Shown here in pieces: positions 39,326 through 49,548 of a DNA stretch of 64,000 nt. Below the pieces are notes generated by a model that saw nothing but the letters and a program-made list of their open reading frames with translations, ran no database searches and was not told where the DNA came from. Origin of the DNA: Solirubrobacteraceae bacterium (GTDB lineage Bacteria > Actinomycetota > Thermoleophilia > Solirubrobacterales > Solirubrobacteraceae); contig JAUJOF010000006.1 in the NCBI GenBank assembly GCA_030447785.1, forward strand, positions 1 through 64,000, written 5' to 3'. Positions within the stretch are counted from its first letter, which is position 1. Every line of letters starts with the position of its first letter. A program made the translations under genes and the position numbers.

Positions 39326-40780
39326 CTAGGCCCCCAGATCCAGAGGCTGAGGGGAGCGCGTGAGCGCCGGGCTGCGACGCCGGGCGCGGACGGCGGCGAC
39401 CAGCCCGCACAGACCCAGCGCGGCGGCGGCGCCGAGCGGACCGAAGCCCGGCACCGCGGTGCGCGCGCTGAACTCCACCGTGGCCACGGGGATGACCAGA
39501 AGCGTCCCGGCCACCAGCACGAAGACGATCGAGGCATGGCGGAGCAGGCCGCGGGTCAGCAGGGGCGCCCCGGCAGCGAGCGCAGCCAGGGCGAGGAACA
39601 GCGCTCCCTGCACGCGGGTGACGGACTCCCAGCCGCGCAGCGCGCTCAGGAGGGTGCGGTCGGCCGTGAAGCGCCCCGCGTCGGTGTAGTACTCGGCGGC
39701 CACCTCGCGCCCCAGGGTTTGGAAGGTGCGGTGAAACAGGATCTCCCGGTGGACGAGGCCGCGGTAGCTGGGTCCCCCGCCATAGCCGCGAAAGCTCTCG
39801 GGGGCGATGTAGCGCAGCAGGCCTGCCCCGACCTCCTCGGCATAGTCGAGTGGCTGGTTGAGGATCACCGCGCGCGCGAAGGCGGTGACCTGGGCGGTCT
39901 GCTGCCGCGTGGCCGAATGCGGGTCGCCGAAGGAGCGGATGGCCGGCGAGTAGTACCAGTTGAAGGTGTAGTGGGCGGTCAGCGGACGCCGCGAGCGCGG
40001 CGTCGTCTCGCACAGACGCTCGGTTCCGGGCGGCGGGGTGAACGTCGCACAGTCGGCGAAGGGCGCGACCCGGCCGTAGATGTTCCAGGCGCCGTTGCGA
40101 CTGAGACCGCTCTTGCCCACCGAAAGCTCCGCGGCGACCTGGTAGGGGACGAGCACCGCCAGGGCGCCCGCGGCCACCGCGGCGCCGGTCGCCAGGCGAT
40201 GGCGCAGCGGCGCCGCGGTCACGGCCACGAGGGCGACGGCCAGGAGGAACACCAGCGGCAGGGCGACCACCCGCACGCTCGCCGCGGTGGCCAGGATCAG
40301 TCCCAGCAGCATCGGCCAGGCCAGGCCCCGGTCCCCCAGCGAGCGCGCCGCGGCGTACAGCGCCGCCGCCACCAGGAAGGTGAACACCGCCTCGCTGATG
40401 GGCGCGTGCTCGAGGAAGATCCCGTCGCCGCCCAACGCCACGATGGCGGCGGGGATCAGGCCCAGCGCGCGCGGCGCCCCCGTGCGTCCCACCGCCAGGT
40501 AGAGCAGCGCCGCCGTGGCCAGGCCGAGCAGGTGCTGGACCACCACCACGAGGGTGATGCTCGGCGTGATGGCGTGCAGGATGAGCAGGACGAGCGGATA
40601 GCCGGCGGGGCGCAGCTCGTTGGAGAACAGCTCTCCCTGGGAGACGTTGATGTAGCTGGCCGCGTCGGGCCAGCCGAAGAGGCCGGGCTGCCAGGCGAGG
40701 ACCATGAGCAGACGGAGCACCGCGCCCACGGCGAGCACCGCGCCGAGCGCGACCGCGGGTGACCTCCACCCCTCCCTCAT
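39326..40780 (-). CDS. polytopic membrane protein, GT-C/ArnT-like glycosyltransferase family candidate
   Basis: about 10 TM segments; [64 protein letters not shown]. Confidence 0.6.
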   Translation of the reverse strand: MREGWRSPAVALGAVLAVGAVLRLLMVLAWQPGLFGWPDAASYINVSQGELFSNELRPAGYPLVLLILHAITPSITLVVVVQHLLGLATAALLYLAVGRTGAPRALGLIPAAIVALGGDGIFLEHAPISEAVFTFLVAAALYAAARSLGDRGLAWPMLLGLILATAASVRVVALPLVFLLAVALVAVTAAPLRHRLATGAAVAAGALAVLVPYQVAAELSVGKSGLSRNGAWNIYGRVAPFADCATFTPPPGTERLCETTPRSRRPLTAHYTFNWYYSPAIRSFGDPHSATRQQTAQVTAFARAVILNQPLDYAEEVGAGLLRYIAPESFRGYGGGPSYRGLVHREILFHRTFQTLGREVAAEYYTDAGRFTADRTLLSALRGWESVTRVQGALFLALAALAAGAPLLTRGLLRHASIVFVLVAGTLLVIPVATVEFSARTAVPGFGPLGAAAALGLCGLVAAVRARRRSPALTRSPQPLDLGA

Positions 40781-40969
40781 CGGGGGCAAAGAGTAAAGCG
40801 TCGGCAGCGTGGATGGCCTCTCGCAATCCCATCGCGCCACAGCGGCCGATCGTCACGCTTTCGCCACAGGGCGTCGCACCTGCGCAACGCCGGCGGACCT
40901 AGGTTCTCGTTCCGTCCGGTGGTCCCCTCACCATGGGGCCTCCTTCCGAAGCCAGCGAGGTTCTCCGCC

Positions 40970-42070
<1,101 letters not shown>

Positions 42071-42073
42071 GCC

Positions 42074-42574
42074 GTGGCGGACTCCGCCCGGCGCGCTGCG
42101 GACCCGCAGGCGCGCCTCCAGCATGCGCTCGACCTGGCCTACCGCCACCTCGGGCGCCGGGACCGCACGGTGGCCGAGGTGCGCCGCCATCTGGAGACCA
42201 AGCGGATCGACCCGGCGGAGATCGACGCCGCCGTGGGCGAACTCTCCCGCCAGGGCTACCTCGACGACGCTCGCTACGCCCAGCGCTTCGCGGAGGACCG
42301 GCGCACCCTGGACGGGTGGGGCGTCGAGCGCATCGAGCGCCGGCTGGTGGACGCCGGGGTCGACCCCGCCACGGCGGCGCAGGTGCTGGACGACCGCGCG
42401 GCCGGCGACGAGCTCGAGGCGGCGGTCGAGGTCCTGCGCCGGCGCCTGGTCGCCCCGCCCGGAGATGACCCGGCGCGGGAGCGCGCGCTCGCTCAGCTCG
42501 TGCGTCGGGGCTATGCACTCGAGGTCGCCTACGACGCTGTGCGCGCCTTCGAGCGCGAAGCGGCCACCGCATAG
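42074..42574 (+). CDS. recX: regulatory protein RecX
   Basis: directly after recA; ALDLAYRHLGRRDRTVAEVRRHLETK, LSRQGYLDDARYAQRFAEDR. Confidence 0.9.
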   Translation: MADSARRAADPQARLQHALDLAYRHLGRRDRTVAEVRRHLETKRIDPAEIDAAVGELSRQGYLDDARYAQRFAEDRRTLDGWGVERIERRLVDAGVDPATAAQVLDDRAAGDELEAAVEVLRRRLVAPPGDDPARERALAQLVRRGYALEVAYDAVRAFEREAATA

Positions 42575-42925
42575 GAGGGTGACTCCCCGGTCGCGTGGGT
42601 CCCGACGTGGGCGGCAGCGACCCACCGCCCGGTTTGCGCGCTCACCGCGACCGGTACTACGATGGGCACTTACATCGGACCGGGCCCCTCACGGGTCTCT
42701 GAAAACCGCAGCAAACGAACAACTTCCACCCGAACTCGACTCTTTCTCGGTTGATCGCGATCCATACCGCACGACGATCTCGCTCCGAACCAGGCGGCGC
42801 AGGGCCAGCCCTGCGCTGAGCTGCGCGTTCCAGGGCCCGTGCCGGGTCCGCTCCGATCCCCCCGACACGATCAGCCGTGAGGGTCTGGGCTGCCCGCCCG
42901 CCCCTCGCGCGGAGAGGACGAGGCA

Positions 42926-44353
42926 ATGGAGATCATCGGCGCGGCAGCCCTGGTGGCCGGGGCGCTGGTGTGCGTGGCGATCGTGCTCACGCGCAATGGT
43001 CGTCTGGCTGCCGAGGCCGCCTCCAACGGCTCGTCGGCCGGCGACGAGCAGGCCATCGAGCTGGCCGAGCGTCAGGCCGACCTGGCCCGCCGCGAGGAGC
43101 GCCTGGAGATGCGCATCGACGAGCTCGAGCGCCGCGCCCGCGCGCTCGACGAGCGCGAGCAGGGTCTGGCGGAGCGCCACGAGCAGCTCGGCCGCCGCGA
43201 GGCAGAGGTCGCCGACGCGCTCGAGCGCGCGTGTGGAATGAGCGCCGCGCAGGCGCGTCGCTCCCTGCTGGATGAGGTCGAGGAGCAGGCCCGCCAGGAC
43301 CGCTCGCGCCTGCTGCGCCAGATCGAGGAGGAGACCAAGCGCGACGCCGAGCGCCGCGTGCGCAACATCCTCTCGGTCGCCATGCAGCGCCTGGCCGCCA
43401 GTCACGCCGCGCAGACCACCGTCTCGGTCGTGCAGCTGCCCGCCGACGACATGAAGGGGCGCATCATCGGCCGCGAGGGGCGCAACATCCGTGCCCTGGA
43501 GAACCTGACCGGCGTGGACTTCATCATCGACGACACGCCCAATGCCGTCGTCCTCTCCGGCTTCGACGGCGTCCGTCGGGAGCTGGCGCGCATGACCCTC
43601 GAGCGTCTCCTGGCCGACGGGCGCATCCATCCGGCCCGCATCGAGGAGACCTTCTACCAGGCCAAATCCGACCTGGAGGCCCACATGATCGAGGCCGGCG
43701 AGAAGGCCGCCTTGGACGCTCAGGTCCCGGGACTGGATCCCGAGCTGATCAAGGTGCTGGGGCGCCTGCGCTTTCGCACCTCCTACGGCCAGAACGTGCT
43801 CGCCCACTCCGTCGAATGCGCCCAGCTGGCCGCGATCATGGCCCACGAGCTCGGGGCCAGCCCGCGCACCGCCCGGCGTGCGGCGCTGCTGCACGACATG
43901 GGCAAGGCCGTCACCCACGAGATCGAGGGACCGCACGCGCTGGTGGGCGGCGACCTCGCGCGCCGCCATGGCGAGGCGGAGGCGGTCGCTCACGCCATGG
44001 AGGCCCACCACAACGAGGTGGAGCCCCAGACCGTCGAGGCGGTGATCGTGCAGAGCGCCGACGCGCTCTCGGGTGCGCGCCCCGGCGCGCGCGGGGAGTC
44101 CCTGGAGCACTACGTCAAGCGCCTGCGCGAGCTGGAGAGCCTGGCCATGCGCCACACGGGCGTGGACAAGGTCTACGCCATGCAGGCCGGCCGCGAGATC
44201 CGCGTGATGGTCGCCCCCACCGAACTCGACGACGACGCCGCGCTGGGCCTTTCGCGTGAGATCGCCCGCCAGATCGAGCAGGAGCTCGAGTACCCGGGCC
44301 AGATCAAGGTGACCGTGATCCGCGAGTCGCGGTCGGTCGAGTACGCGAAGTAG
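42926..44353 (+). CDS. rny: ribonuclease Y
   Basis: N-terminal TM + coiled coil; KH GRIIGREGRNIRALENLTGVDFIIDDTP; HD HSVECAQLAAIMAHELG ... AALLHDMGKA. Confidence 0.93.
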   Translation: MEIIGAAALVAGALVCVAIVLTRNGRLAAEAASNGSSAGDEQAIELAERQADLARREERLEMRIDELERRARALDEREQGLAERHEQLGRREAEVADALERACGMSAAQARRSLLDEVEEQARQDRSRLLRQIEEETKRDAERRVRNILSVAMQRLAASHAAQTTVSVVQLPADDMKGRIIGREGRNIRALENLTGVDFIIDDTPNAVVLSGFDGVRRELARMTLERLLADGRIHPARIEETFYQAKSDLEAHMIEAGEKAALDAQVPGLDPELIKVLGRLRFRTSYGQNVLAHSVECAQLAAIMAHELGASPRTARRAALLHDMGKAVTHEIEGPHALVGGDLARRHGEAEAVAHAMEAHHNEVEPQTVEAVIVQSADALSGARPGARGESLEHYVKRLRELESLAMRHTGVDKVYAMQAGREIRVMVAPTELDDDAALGLSREIARQIEQELEYPGQIKVTVIRESRSVEYAK

Positions 44354-44366
44354 CCTCGGGCACGCG

Positions 44367-45692
44367 ATGAAGCGCTACCACGTCACCACGTTCGGGTGCC
44401 AGATGAACGAGCACGACTCGGAGCGCATGAAGGGCATGCTCGAGTCGCTGGGCTACATGGAGGCCAGCGAGCCGGCGGACGCCGACCTCATCCTCTTCAA
44501 CACCTGCTCCATCCGCGAGAAGGCCGACGAGCGCTTCGTGGCCCATCTGCGCCAGGCATCGGGGCTGAAGCGCCGCGATCCCGAACGGATCATCGGCGTG
44601 GGCGGATGCTGGGCCCAGTCGGTCAAGGACGACGTCTTCCGCCAGTTCCCCTTCGTGGACGTCGCCTTCGGCCCCGGCCAGGTGCACAAGCTGGCCGAGT
44701 TCTTGACCGCGGACTCGCTGACCGCCCAGGGCTTCTTCGAGTTCGAGGGCGTGACCGGTCGCCTGCCGGCCAAGCGCGCCCGACCGTTTCAGGCCTGGGT
44801 GCAGATCAGTCAGGGCTGCAACATGAACTGCGCGTACTGCATCGTGCCCTCGACGCGCGGGCGCGAGGTCAGCCGCCCGCTGGCCGAGCTGGTCGCCGAG
44901 GTCGAGCGTCTGGCCGCCGACGGCGTGCGCGAGGTCACGCTGCTGGGCCAGAACGTCAACGCCTACGGGCGCGACCTGCGCCCGCAGCGCGCGTCGTTCT
45001 CCCAGCTGATGCGCGCGCTGGACGGCGTCCCGGGGCTCGAGCGCGTGCGGTACACGAGCCCTCACCCCAAGGACATGCGCGAGGACGTGGTGCGCGCCCA
45101 CGCCCAGCTGCGCACGGTCTGCGAGCACGTCCACCTCCCGCTGCAGGCGGGCTCCTCGCGCATCCTCGAGGCCATGCGTCGCACCTACACGCGCGAGCGC
45201 TTCCTCGACCGCGTCGCGCTGATCCGCGAGCACGTGCCCGACATCGCTCTGACCACGGACGTCATCGTCGGCTTCCCGGGGGAGACCGAGGAGGACTTCG
45301 CCCACACGCTCGAGGTCTGCGAGGAGGTCGGCTTCGACGGCGCCTTCACGTTCGTCTTCTCGCCGCGCCGCGGGACCGAGGCGGCGTCGATCACCGAGGG
45401 CCTGGTGGCCCACGAGGTCGCCGTGGAGCGCATGCAGCGCCTCGTCGAGGTCGTCCAGCGCCGCGCCCGCGAGCGCGCCCAGCGCTTCGTGGGGCGCACC
45501 CTCGACGTGCTCGTCGAGGGCCCCTCGCGCACCGATCCCTCGAAGCTGCGCGGCCGCTCGCGCCACAACAAGGCCGTCAACTTCACCGGCCTGGCCAGCC
45601 CCGGCGAGATCGTCCCGGTGCAGATCGCCTCGGCCACCAGCCAGACCCTCGCCGGCGAGCTGTCGCTGCTGGCCGCCGCGGACGCGCGCTGA
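44367..45692 (+). CDS. miaB: tRNA-2-methylthio-N6-dimethylallyladenosine synthase
   Basis: VTTFGCQMNEHDSERM, FNTCSIREKA, QGCNMNCAYCIVPSTRG, TRAM C-terminus. Confidence 0.95.
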   Translation: MKRYHVTTFGCQMNEHDSERMKGMLESLGYMEASEPADADLILFNTCSIREKADERFVAHLRQASGLKRRDPERIIGVGGCWAQSVKDDVFRQFPFVDVAFGPGQVHKLAEFLTADSLTAQGFFEFEGVTGRLPAKRARPFQAWVQISQGCNMNCAYCIVPSTRGREVSRPLAELVAEVERLAADGVREVTLLGQNVNAYGRDLRPQRASFSQLMRALDGVPGLERVRYTSPHPKDMREDVVRAHAQLRTVCEHVHLPLQAGSSRILEAMRRTYTRERFLDRVALIREHVPDIALTTDVIVGFPGETEEDFAHTLEVCEEVGFDGAFTFVFSPRRGTEAASITEGLVAHEVAVERMQRLVEVVQRRARERAQRFVGRTLDVLVEGPSRTDPSKLRGRSRHNKAVNFTGLASPGEIVPVQIASATSQTLAGELSLLAAADAR

Positions 45693-45731
45693 GCCGCGAC
45701 GTCCGTCCGCGCCGAGTGCGAACATGTGTTC

Positions 45732-47792
45732 GTGCGCTGGGACAACCTGAGTGCCCGCGACGCCGACCAGGCGACGCTGCCCGGCTACCGCGACGCGGTC
45801 GTGCGGCGCTTCGACGCGCCCGAGGCGATGGACACCCGCTTCTACGAGGTCCACGCCAAGTCCGCGCTCAACCGGGTCCCCGAGCGCTCACAGGTCCCGT
45901 TCCGCTGGACGATCAACCCGTATCGGGGCTGCGCGCATGCGTGCCATTTCTGCAGCTCTCCGGAGACGCCGACCCTCCTGGCCGACGGCCGCACCAAGCC
46001 CATCGCCGACCTGCGTGTGGGCGAGGCGATCATCGGAACCGAGGTCCGCGGGCGCTACCGCCGCTACGTCGAGACGGAAGTACTCGACCACTGGCTGGTG
46101 TGGAAGCACGCCTACGCAGTCCATCTCGAGGACGGAACGCGCCTGGTCACCAGCGGCGACCACCGATTCCTGACCGAGCGAGGATGGAAGCACGTCGCGG
46201 ACGCCTCAGGCCACGCCCAGCGCCCTCATCTGACGACGAACAACGCCCTGCTCGGCACCGGCCGCTTCGAGACGCCGCCCAGGCCCTGTGCCGACTACCG
46301 CCGCGGGTATCTCTGCGGCCTGGTGCGCGGTGACGGGCATCTGAGTTCTCGGCCCTATCCCCCGAAACGGCGAAGGACGACGGTCAACCACACCTTCCGG
46401 CTGGCGCTCACCGACTTCGAGGCGCTGCGCCGCGCGAAGGACTACCTCTGCTCGGCGGGCGCCGAGACGCACGACTACGAGTTCAAGGTCGCGGGTGCGT
46501 CGTGCCGGCCGATGCGCTCCATCGCGAGCGGGGCAGGCGCCACGGTGAGACGGATCCAAGAGCTCGTCGAGTGGCCCAGGCAGCCCAACAACCAGTGGCG
46601 CAAGGGCTTTCTGGCCGGCATCTTCGACGCTGAGGGGTCGTGCGCCAGCGGCAGTGCCCTGCGCATCGCCAACCAGGACGGCTTCATCATCCACTGGACC
46701 CGCAGCTGCCTCGAGCACTTCGGCTTCGACACCGTCGTGGAGGGACCGCGGCCCAACGGCTGTCCCTACGTCCGCATCCGCGGAGGCCTGAGGGAGCGCC
46801 TGCGGTTCTTCCACCTCACCGATCCCGCGATCACCCGCAAGCGCACCGTGCAGGGGCTCGCGCTGAAGTCCGATGCCCAGACACGAGTGGTGGGCATCGA
46901 GCCGATCGGCATGGAGCTACCCCTCTTCGACATCACCACCGGCACCGGCGACTTCATCGCCGATGGCGTGGTCAGCCACAACTGCTTCGCGCGCCCGACG
47001 CACACCTACCTGGGCTTCGACGCGGGGCGCGACTTCGAGAAGGAGATCGTCGTCAAGGTCAACGTGCCCGAGGTGCTGCGCGCGGAGCTGCGCCGCCCCT
47101 CGTGGAAGGGCGAGCACGTGGCCATGGGCACCAACACGGACCCCTACCAGTGGGTGGAGGGCCGCTACCGGCTGATGCCCGGGATCTGGGAGGCGCTGCG
47201 CGACGCGCGCAATCCCGCGTCGGTGCTGACCAAGTCGCCCCTTCTGTTGCGCGACCTCGGGCTCATGCGCGAGCTGGGCGAGGTGGCTGACTTCAGCGCC
47301 AACCTGTCGGTGCCCACGCTGGACGAGAAGGCCTGGCGGGCGACCGAGCCCCACACCCCCAACCCGCGGGCGCGGCTGGAGGCGGTGGCCGAGCTCAATC
47401 GCGCGGGGATTCCGACCGGCGTGCTCGTGGCGCCGCTGATGCCGGGAATCAACGACGCGCCCGAGCAGGTTGAGGCGCTGCTGACGGCGGCGGAGGCGGC
47501 CGGCGCGGTGGGCATCGGCGGCATCGCGCTGCACCTGCGCGGCGAGACGCGCGGCGTGTTCCTCGACTGGCTGCGCAGCGCGCGGCCCGACCTGGTGAAC
47601 CGCTACGAGCGCCTGTACGCCCGCGGGGCCTACGCGCCGCCGGCCGAGCGCGAGCGGCTGGGCGCGCTGGTGCGCGGCCGCGGGGCGCCCGCTCCGTCGC
47701 GGTTCGGGGCGGGGCGGCGGGAGGTCGACCGAGCCGCGGAGGTCGGCCGGGGAGAGGTGCGCCCGGCCCACCGCCAAGAGGCGCTGTTCTGA
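45732..47792 (+). CDS. Rv2578c-family radical SAM protein interrupted by an intein
   Basis: extein RGCAHACHF|CFARPTHTYLGFDAGRDFEKEIVVKVNVPEVLR...MGTNTDPYQWVEGRYRLMPGI; intein between the bars; GTG 45726 is an alternative start. Confidence 0.88.
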   Translation: MRWDNLSARDADQATLPGYRDAVVRRFDAPEAMDTRFYEVHAKSALNRVPERSQVPFRWTINPYRGCAHACHFCSSPETPTLLADGRTKPIADLRVGEAIIGTEVRGRYRRYVETEVLDHWLVWKHAYAVHLEDGTRLVTSGDHRFLTERGWKHVADASGHAQRPHLTTNNALLGTGRFETPPRPCADYRRGYLCGLVRGDGHLSSRPYPPKRRRTTVNHTFRLALTDFEALRRAKDYLCSAGAETHDYEFKVAGASCRPMRSIASGAGATVRRIQELVEWPRQPNNQWRKGFLAGIFDAEGSCASGSALRIANQDGFIIHWTRSCLEHFGFDTVVEGPRPNGCPYVRIRGGLRERLRFFHLTDPAITRKRTVQGLALKSDAQTRVVGIEPIGMELPLFDITTGTGDFIADGVVSHNCFARPTHTYLGFDAGRDFEKEIVVKVNVPEVLRAELRRPSWKGEHVAMGTNTDPYQWVEGRYRLMPGIWEALRDARNPASVLTKSPLLLRDLGLMRELGEVADFSANLSVPTLDEKAWRATEPHTPNPRARLEAVAELNRAGIPTGVLVAPLMPGINDAPEQVEALLTAAEAAGAVGIGGIALHLRGETRGVFLDWLRSARPDLVNRYERLYARGAYAPPAERERLGALVRGRGAPAPSRFGAGRREVDRAAEVGRGEVRPAHRQEALF
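45951..46982 (+). mobile_element. full-length intein (344 aa) with LAGLIDADG homing endonuclease domain
   Basis: starts CSSPETPTLLADGRTKPIADLRVGEAIIG (block A-like), LVTSGDHRFLTERGW (block B TxxH-like), YLCGLVRGDGHLS and FLAGIFDAEGSCA (LAGLIDADG pair), ends GDFIADGVVSHN followed by +1 Cys. Confidence 0.9.
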
Positions 47793-47856
47793 TGGCCGAG
47801 CGTCTCATCGGGCGGACGCCGGCGGCGTTCGCGCGACTTGACGGCCCACCGGGCGC

Positions 47857-47885
47857 CGATATATCGTTACATATCGACAGTAGCG
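47857..47885. promoter_or_regulatory. putative PadR operator/promoter
   Basis: CGATATATCG palindrome at 47857-47866 followed by further ATATCG and CGATA elements; TTGACG at 47838 as possible -35. Confidence 0.4.
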
Positions 47886-47908
47886 ATACGGATACGAAGG
47901 AGCACACG

Positions 47909-48523
47909 ATGCACACGCATCACGCATGGGGGCTCGACCCCCGACTCGCGGGCTGGCTCTCCATGGGCGGTCCCCATCGCGGTGGCCACGGGCGCGGCCG
48001 GCACCGGCACCACCGAGGCGGCGGCCCGTTCGGCTTCGGACCGCCCGGCATGCACCGCGGCCCGCGGGCGCGGCGGGGCAACGTCCGCGCCGCCCTGCTC
48101 GCCCTGCTGGCCGAGGAGCCGCGCAACGGCTACCAGCTGATGCAGGAGATCGAGGACCGCAGCGGCGGCGCCTGGCGTCCGAGCCCCGGCTCGGTCTACC
48201 CGGCGCTCCAGCAGCTCGAGGATGAGGGACTCATTCGCGCGGAGGCCTCCGGCACCCGCAAGCTGTTCCACCTCACGGACGAGGGCCGCACCGCCGCCCA
48301 GGCCGGGGACGCCGCCCCCTGGGAGGCGGCCGGCGAGGCCGTTGACACCGAAGCCTGGGAACTCCTGGGCGGCATGAAGCAGGTCGGCCTCGCAGCCTCG
48401 CAGATCGCTCAGATCGGGACCCCCGAGCAGGTCGCCGCGGCGCAAGAGATCCTCACCAACGCCCGCAAGTCGCTCTACGGGATCCTCGCCGAGGACGAGC
48501 CCGAGCCGCCGCGGGAGGCCTGA
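47909..48523 (+). CDS. PadR family transcriptional regulator with His/Gly-rich N-terminus
   Basis: ALLALLAEEPRNGYQLMQEIEDRSGGAWRPSPGSVYPALQQLEDEGLI; HTHHAWG...GGHGRGRHRHHRGGG; SD GAAGGAG. Confidence 0.9.
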   Translation: MHTHHAWGLDPRLAGWLSMGGPHRGGHGRGRHRHHRGGGPFGFGPPGMHRGPRARRGNVRAALLALLAEEPRNGYQLMQEIEDRSGGAWRPSPGSVYPALQQLEDEGLIRAEASGTRKLFHLTDEGRTAAQAGDAAPWEAAGEAVDTEAWELLGGMKQVGLAASQIAQIGTPEQVAAAQEILTNARKSLYGILAEDEPEPPREA

Positions 48524-48691
48524 AAACCGGCCAACGCCTTGCCGCCGCGTGCGCTAGGTCTCCTTCGGCGGACGCGGCGCGCCCGCCGGCACTTCGTGGG
48601 GAGCCGGCGTCACGACGCCGTCGGGCAGCGCGTCGACGTCCCGAGCCGCCGAGGATCGGCCGGCAAGCGCCAATGCTAGGCGCCCGTCCGG

Positions 48692-49492
48692 TCAGCCGCG
48701 CTTGTGCGCCTGGCCGGCGGCGATGTCCTCGGCCACGCGGTCGGCGCCCAGCCGGCGGTTGACCGCGTCGGCGGTCTCGGGGGCCAGGCCGGCGAAGGTC
48801 GCGCCCAGGCGCAGGCCCAGCGGTGCGACGTCGACCTCGGCGAGGTCGCGCTCGATCGCGCGGGCGACGGCCCGTCCGACGTCCTCGGGTGTCTTGGTGC
48901 CGGCGAACCACGGCAGGACCGTGCCCGATTCGTGGAACATCCCGGCACCGCGGATGAAGCCGGGGAACACGCAGGAGACGCCGACGCCGGTGCCGGCCAG
49001 CTCGCTGCGAAGCGCCAGCGAGAAGCCCCGCAGGGCGAACTTGGTCGCGCTGTAGACCGAGCTGCCCGTGGTCGCGGCCTTGCCCGACAGGGAGGAGACG
49101 AAGACCAGCTGGCCGCGCCCGCGCTCGACCATGGCGGGGGAGAGGGCGCGGGCCAGCTGCATGGGGGCGCGCAGGTTCACGTCGAGGGCCGCGTCGATCT
49201 GGGCCGGTTCGAAGCTGGCCAGCCGCCCGGACCCCGGCAGCGCCGCGTTGGCCACCAGCACGTCGACCTGCCCGGCCTCGGCCGCGAGGTGCTCGACGTC
49301 GCCGGGCCGGCCGAGATCGACGGCCAGCCCACGGGCGCCGCGACCCAACTCGTCCGCGAGGTCGTCGAGCGCCACGGATCGCCGGCCGGTGAGCAGCAAC
49401 CGCGCCCCGTGCGAGGCGAGCTCGCGCGCGATCGCCCGGCCCAGCCCCCCGGTGGCGCCGGTGAGCAGGACGTGGCGGCCGCCGAGCTGCAT
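48692..49492 (-). CDS. SDR family oxidoreductase
   Basis: HVLLTGATGGLGRAIARELA (TGxxxGxG), LVANAALPG, SSVYSATKFALRGF (YxxxK); TAGGGT-N8-ATG. Confidence 0.9.
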   Translation of the reverse strand: MQLGGRHVLLTGATGGLGRAIARELASHGARLLLTGRRSVALDDLADELGRGARGLAVDLGRPGDVEHLAAEAGQVDVLVANAALPGSGRLASFEPAQIDAALDVNLRAPMQLARALSPAMVERGRGQLVFVSSLSGKAATTGSSVYSATKFALRGFSLALRSELAGTGVGVSCVFPGFIRGAGMFHESGTVLPWFAGTKTPEDVGRAVARAIERDLAEVDVAPLGLRLGATFAGLAPETADAVNRRLGADRVAEDIAAGQAHKRG

Positions 49493-49548
49493 GGTCCTAG
49501 ACCCTATCCGCTGGGGCGGAGGCCGGCGGCCGCGCGGCGGACGGCGCG

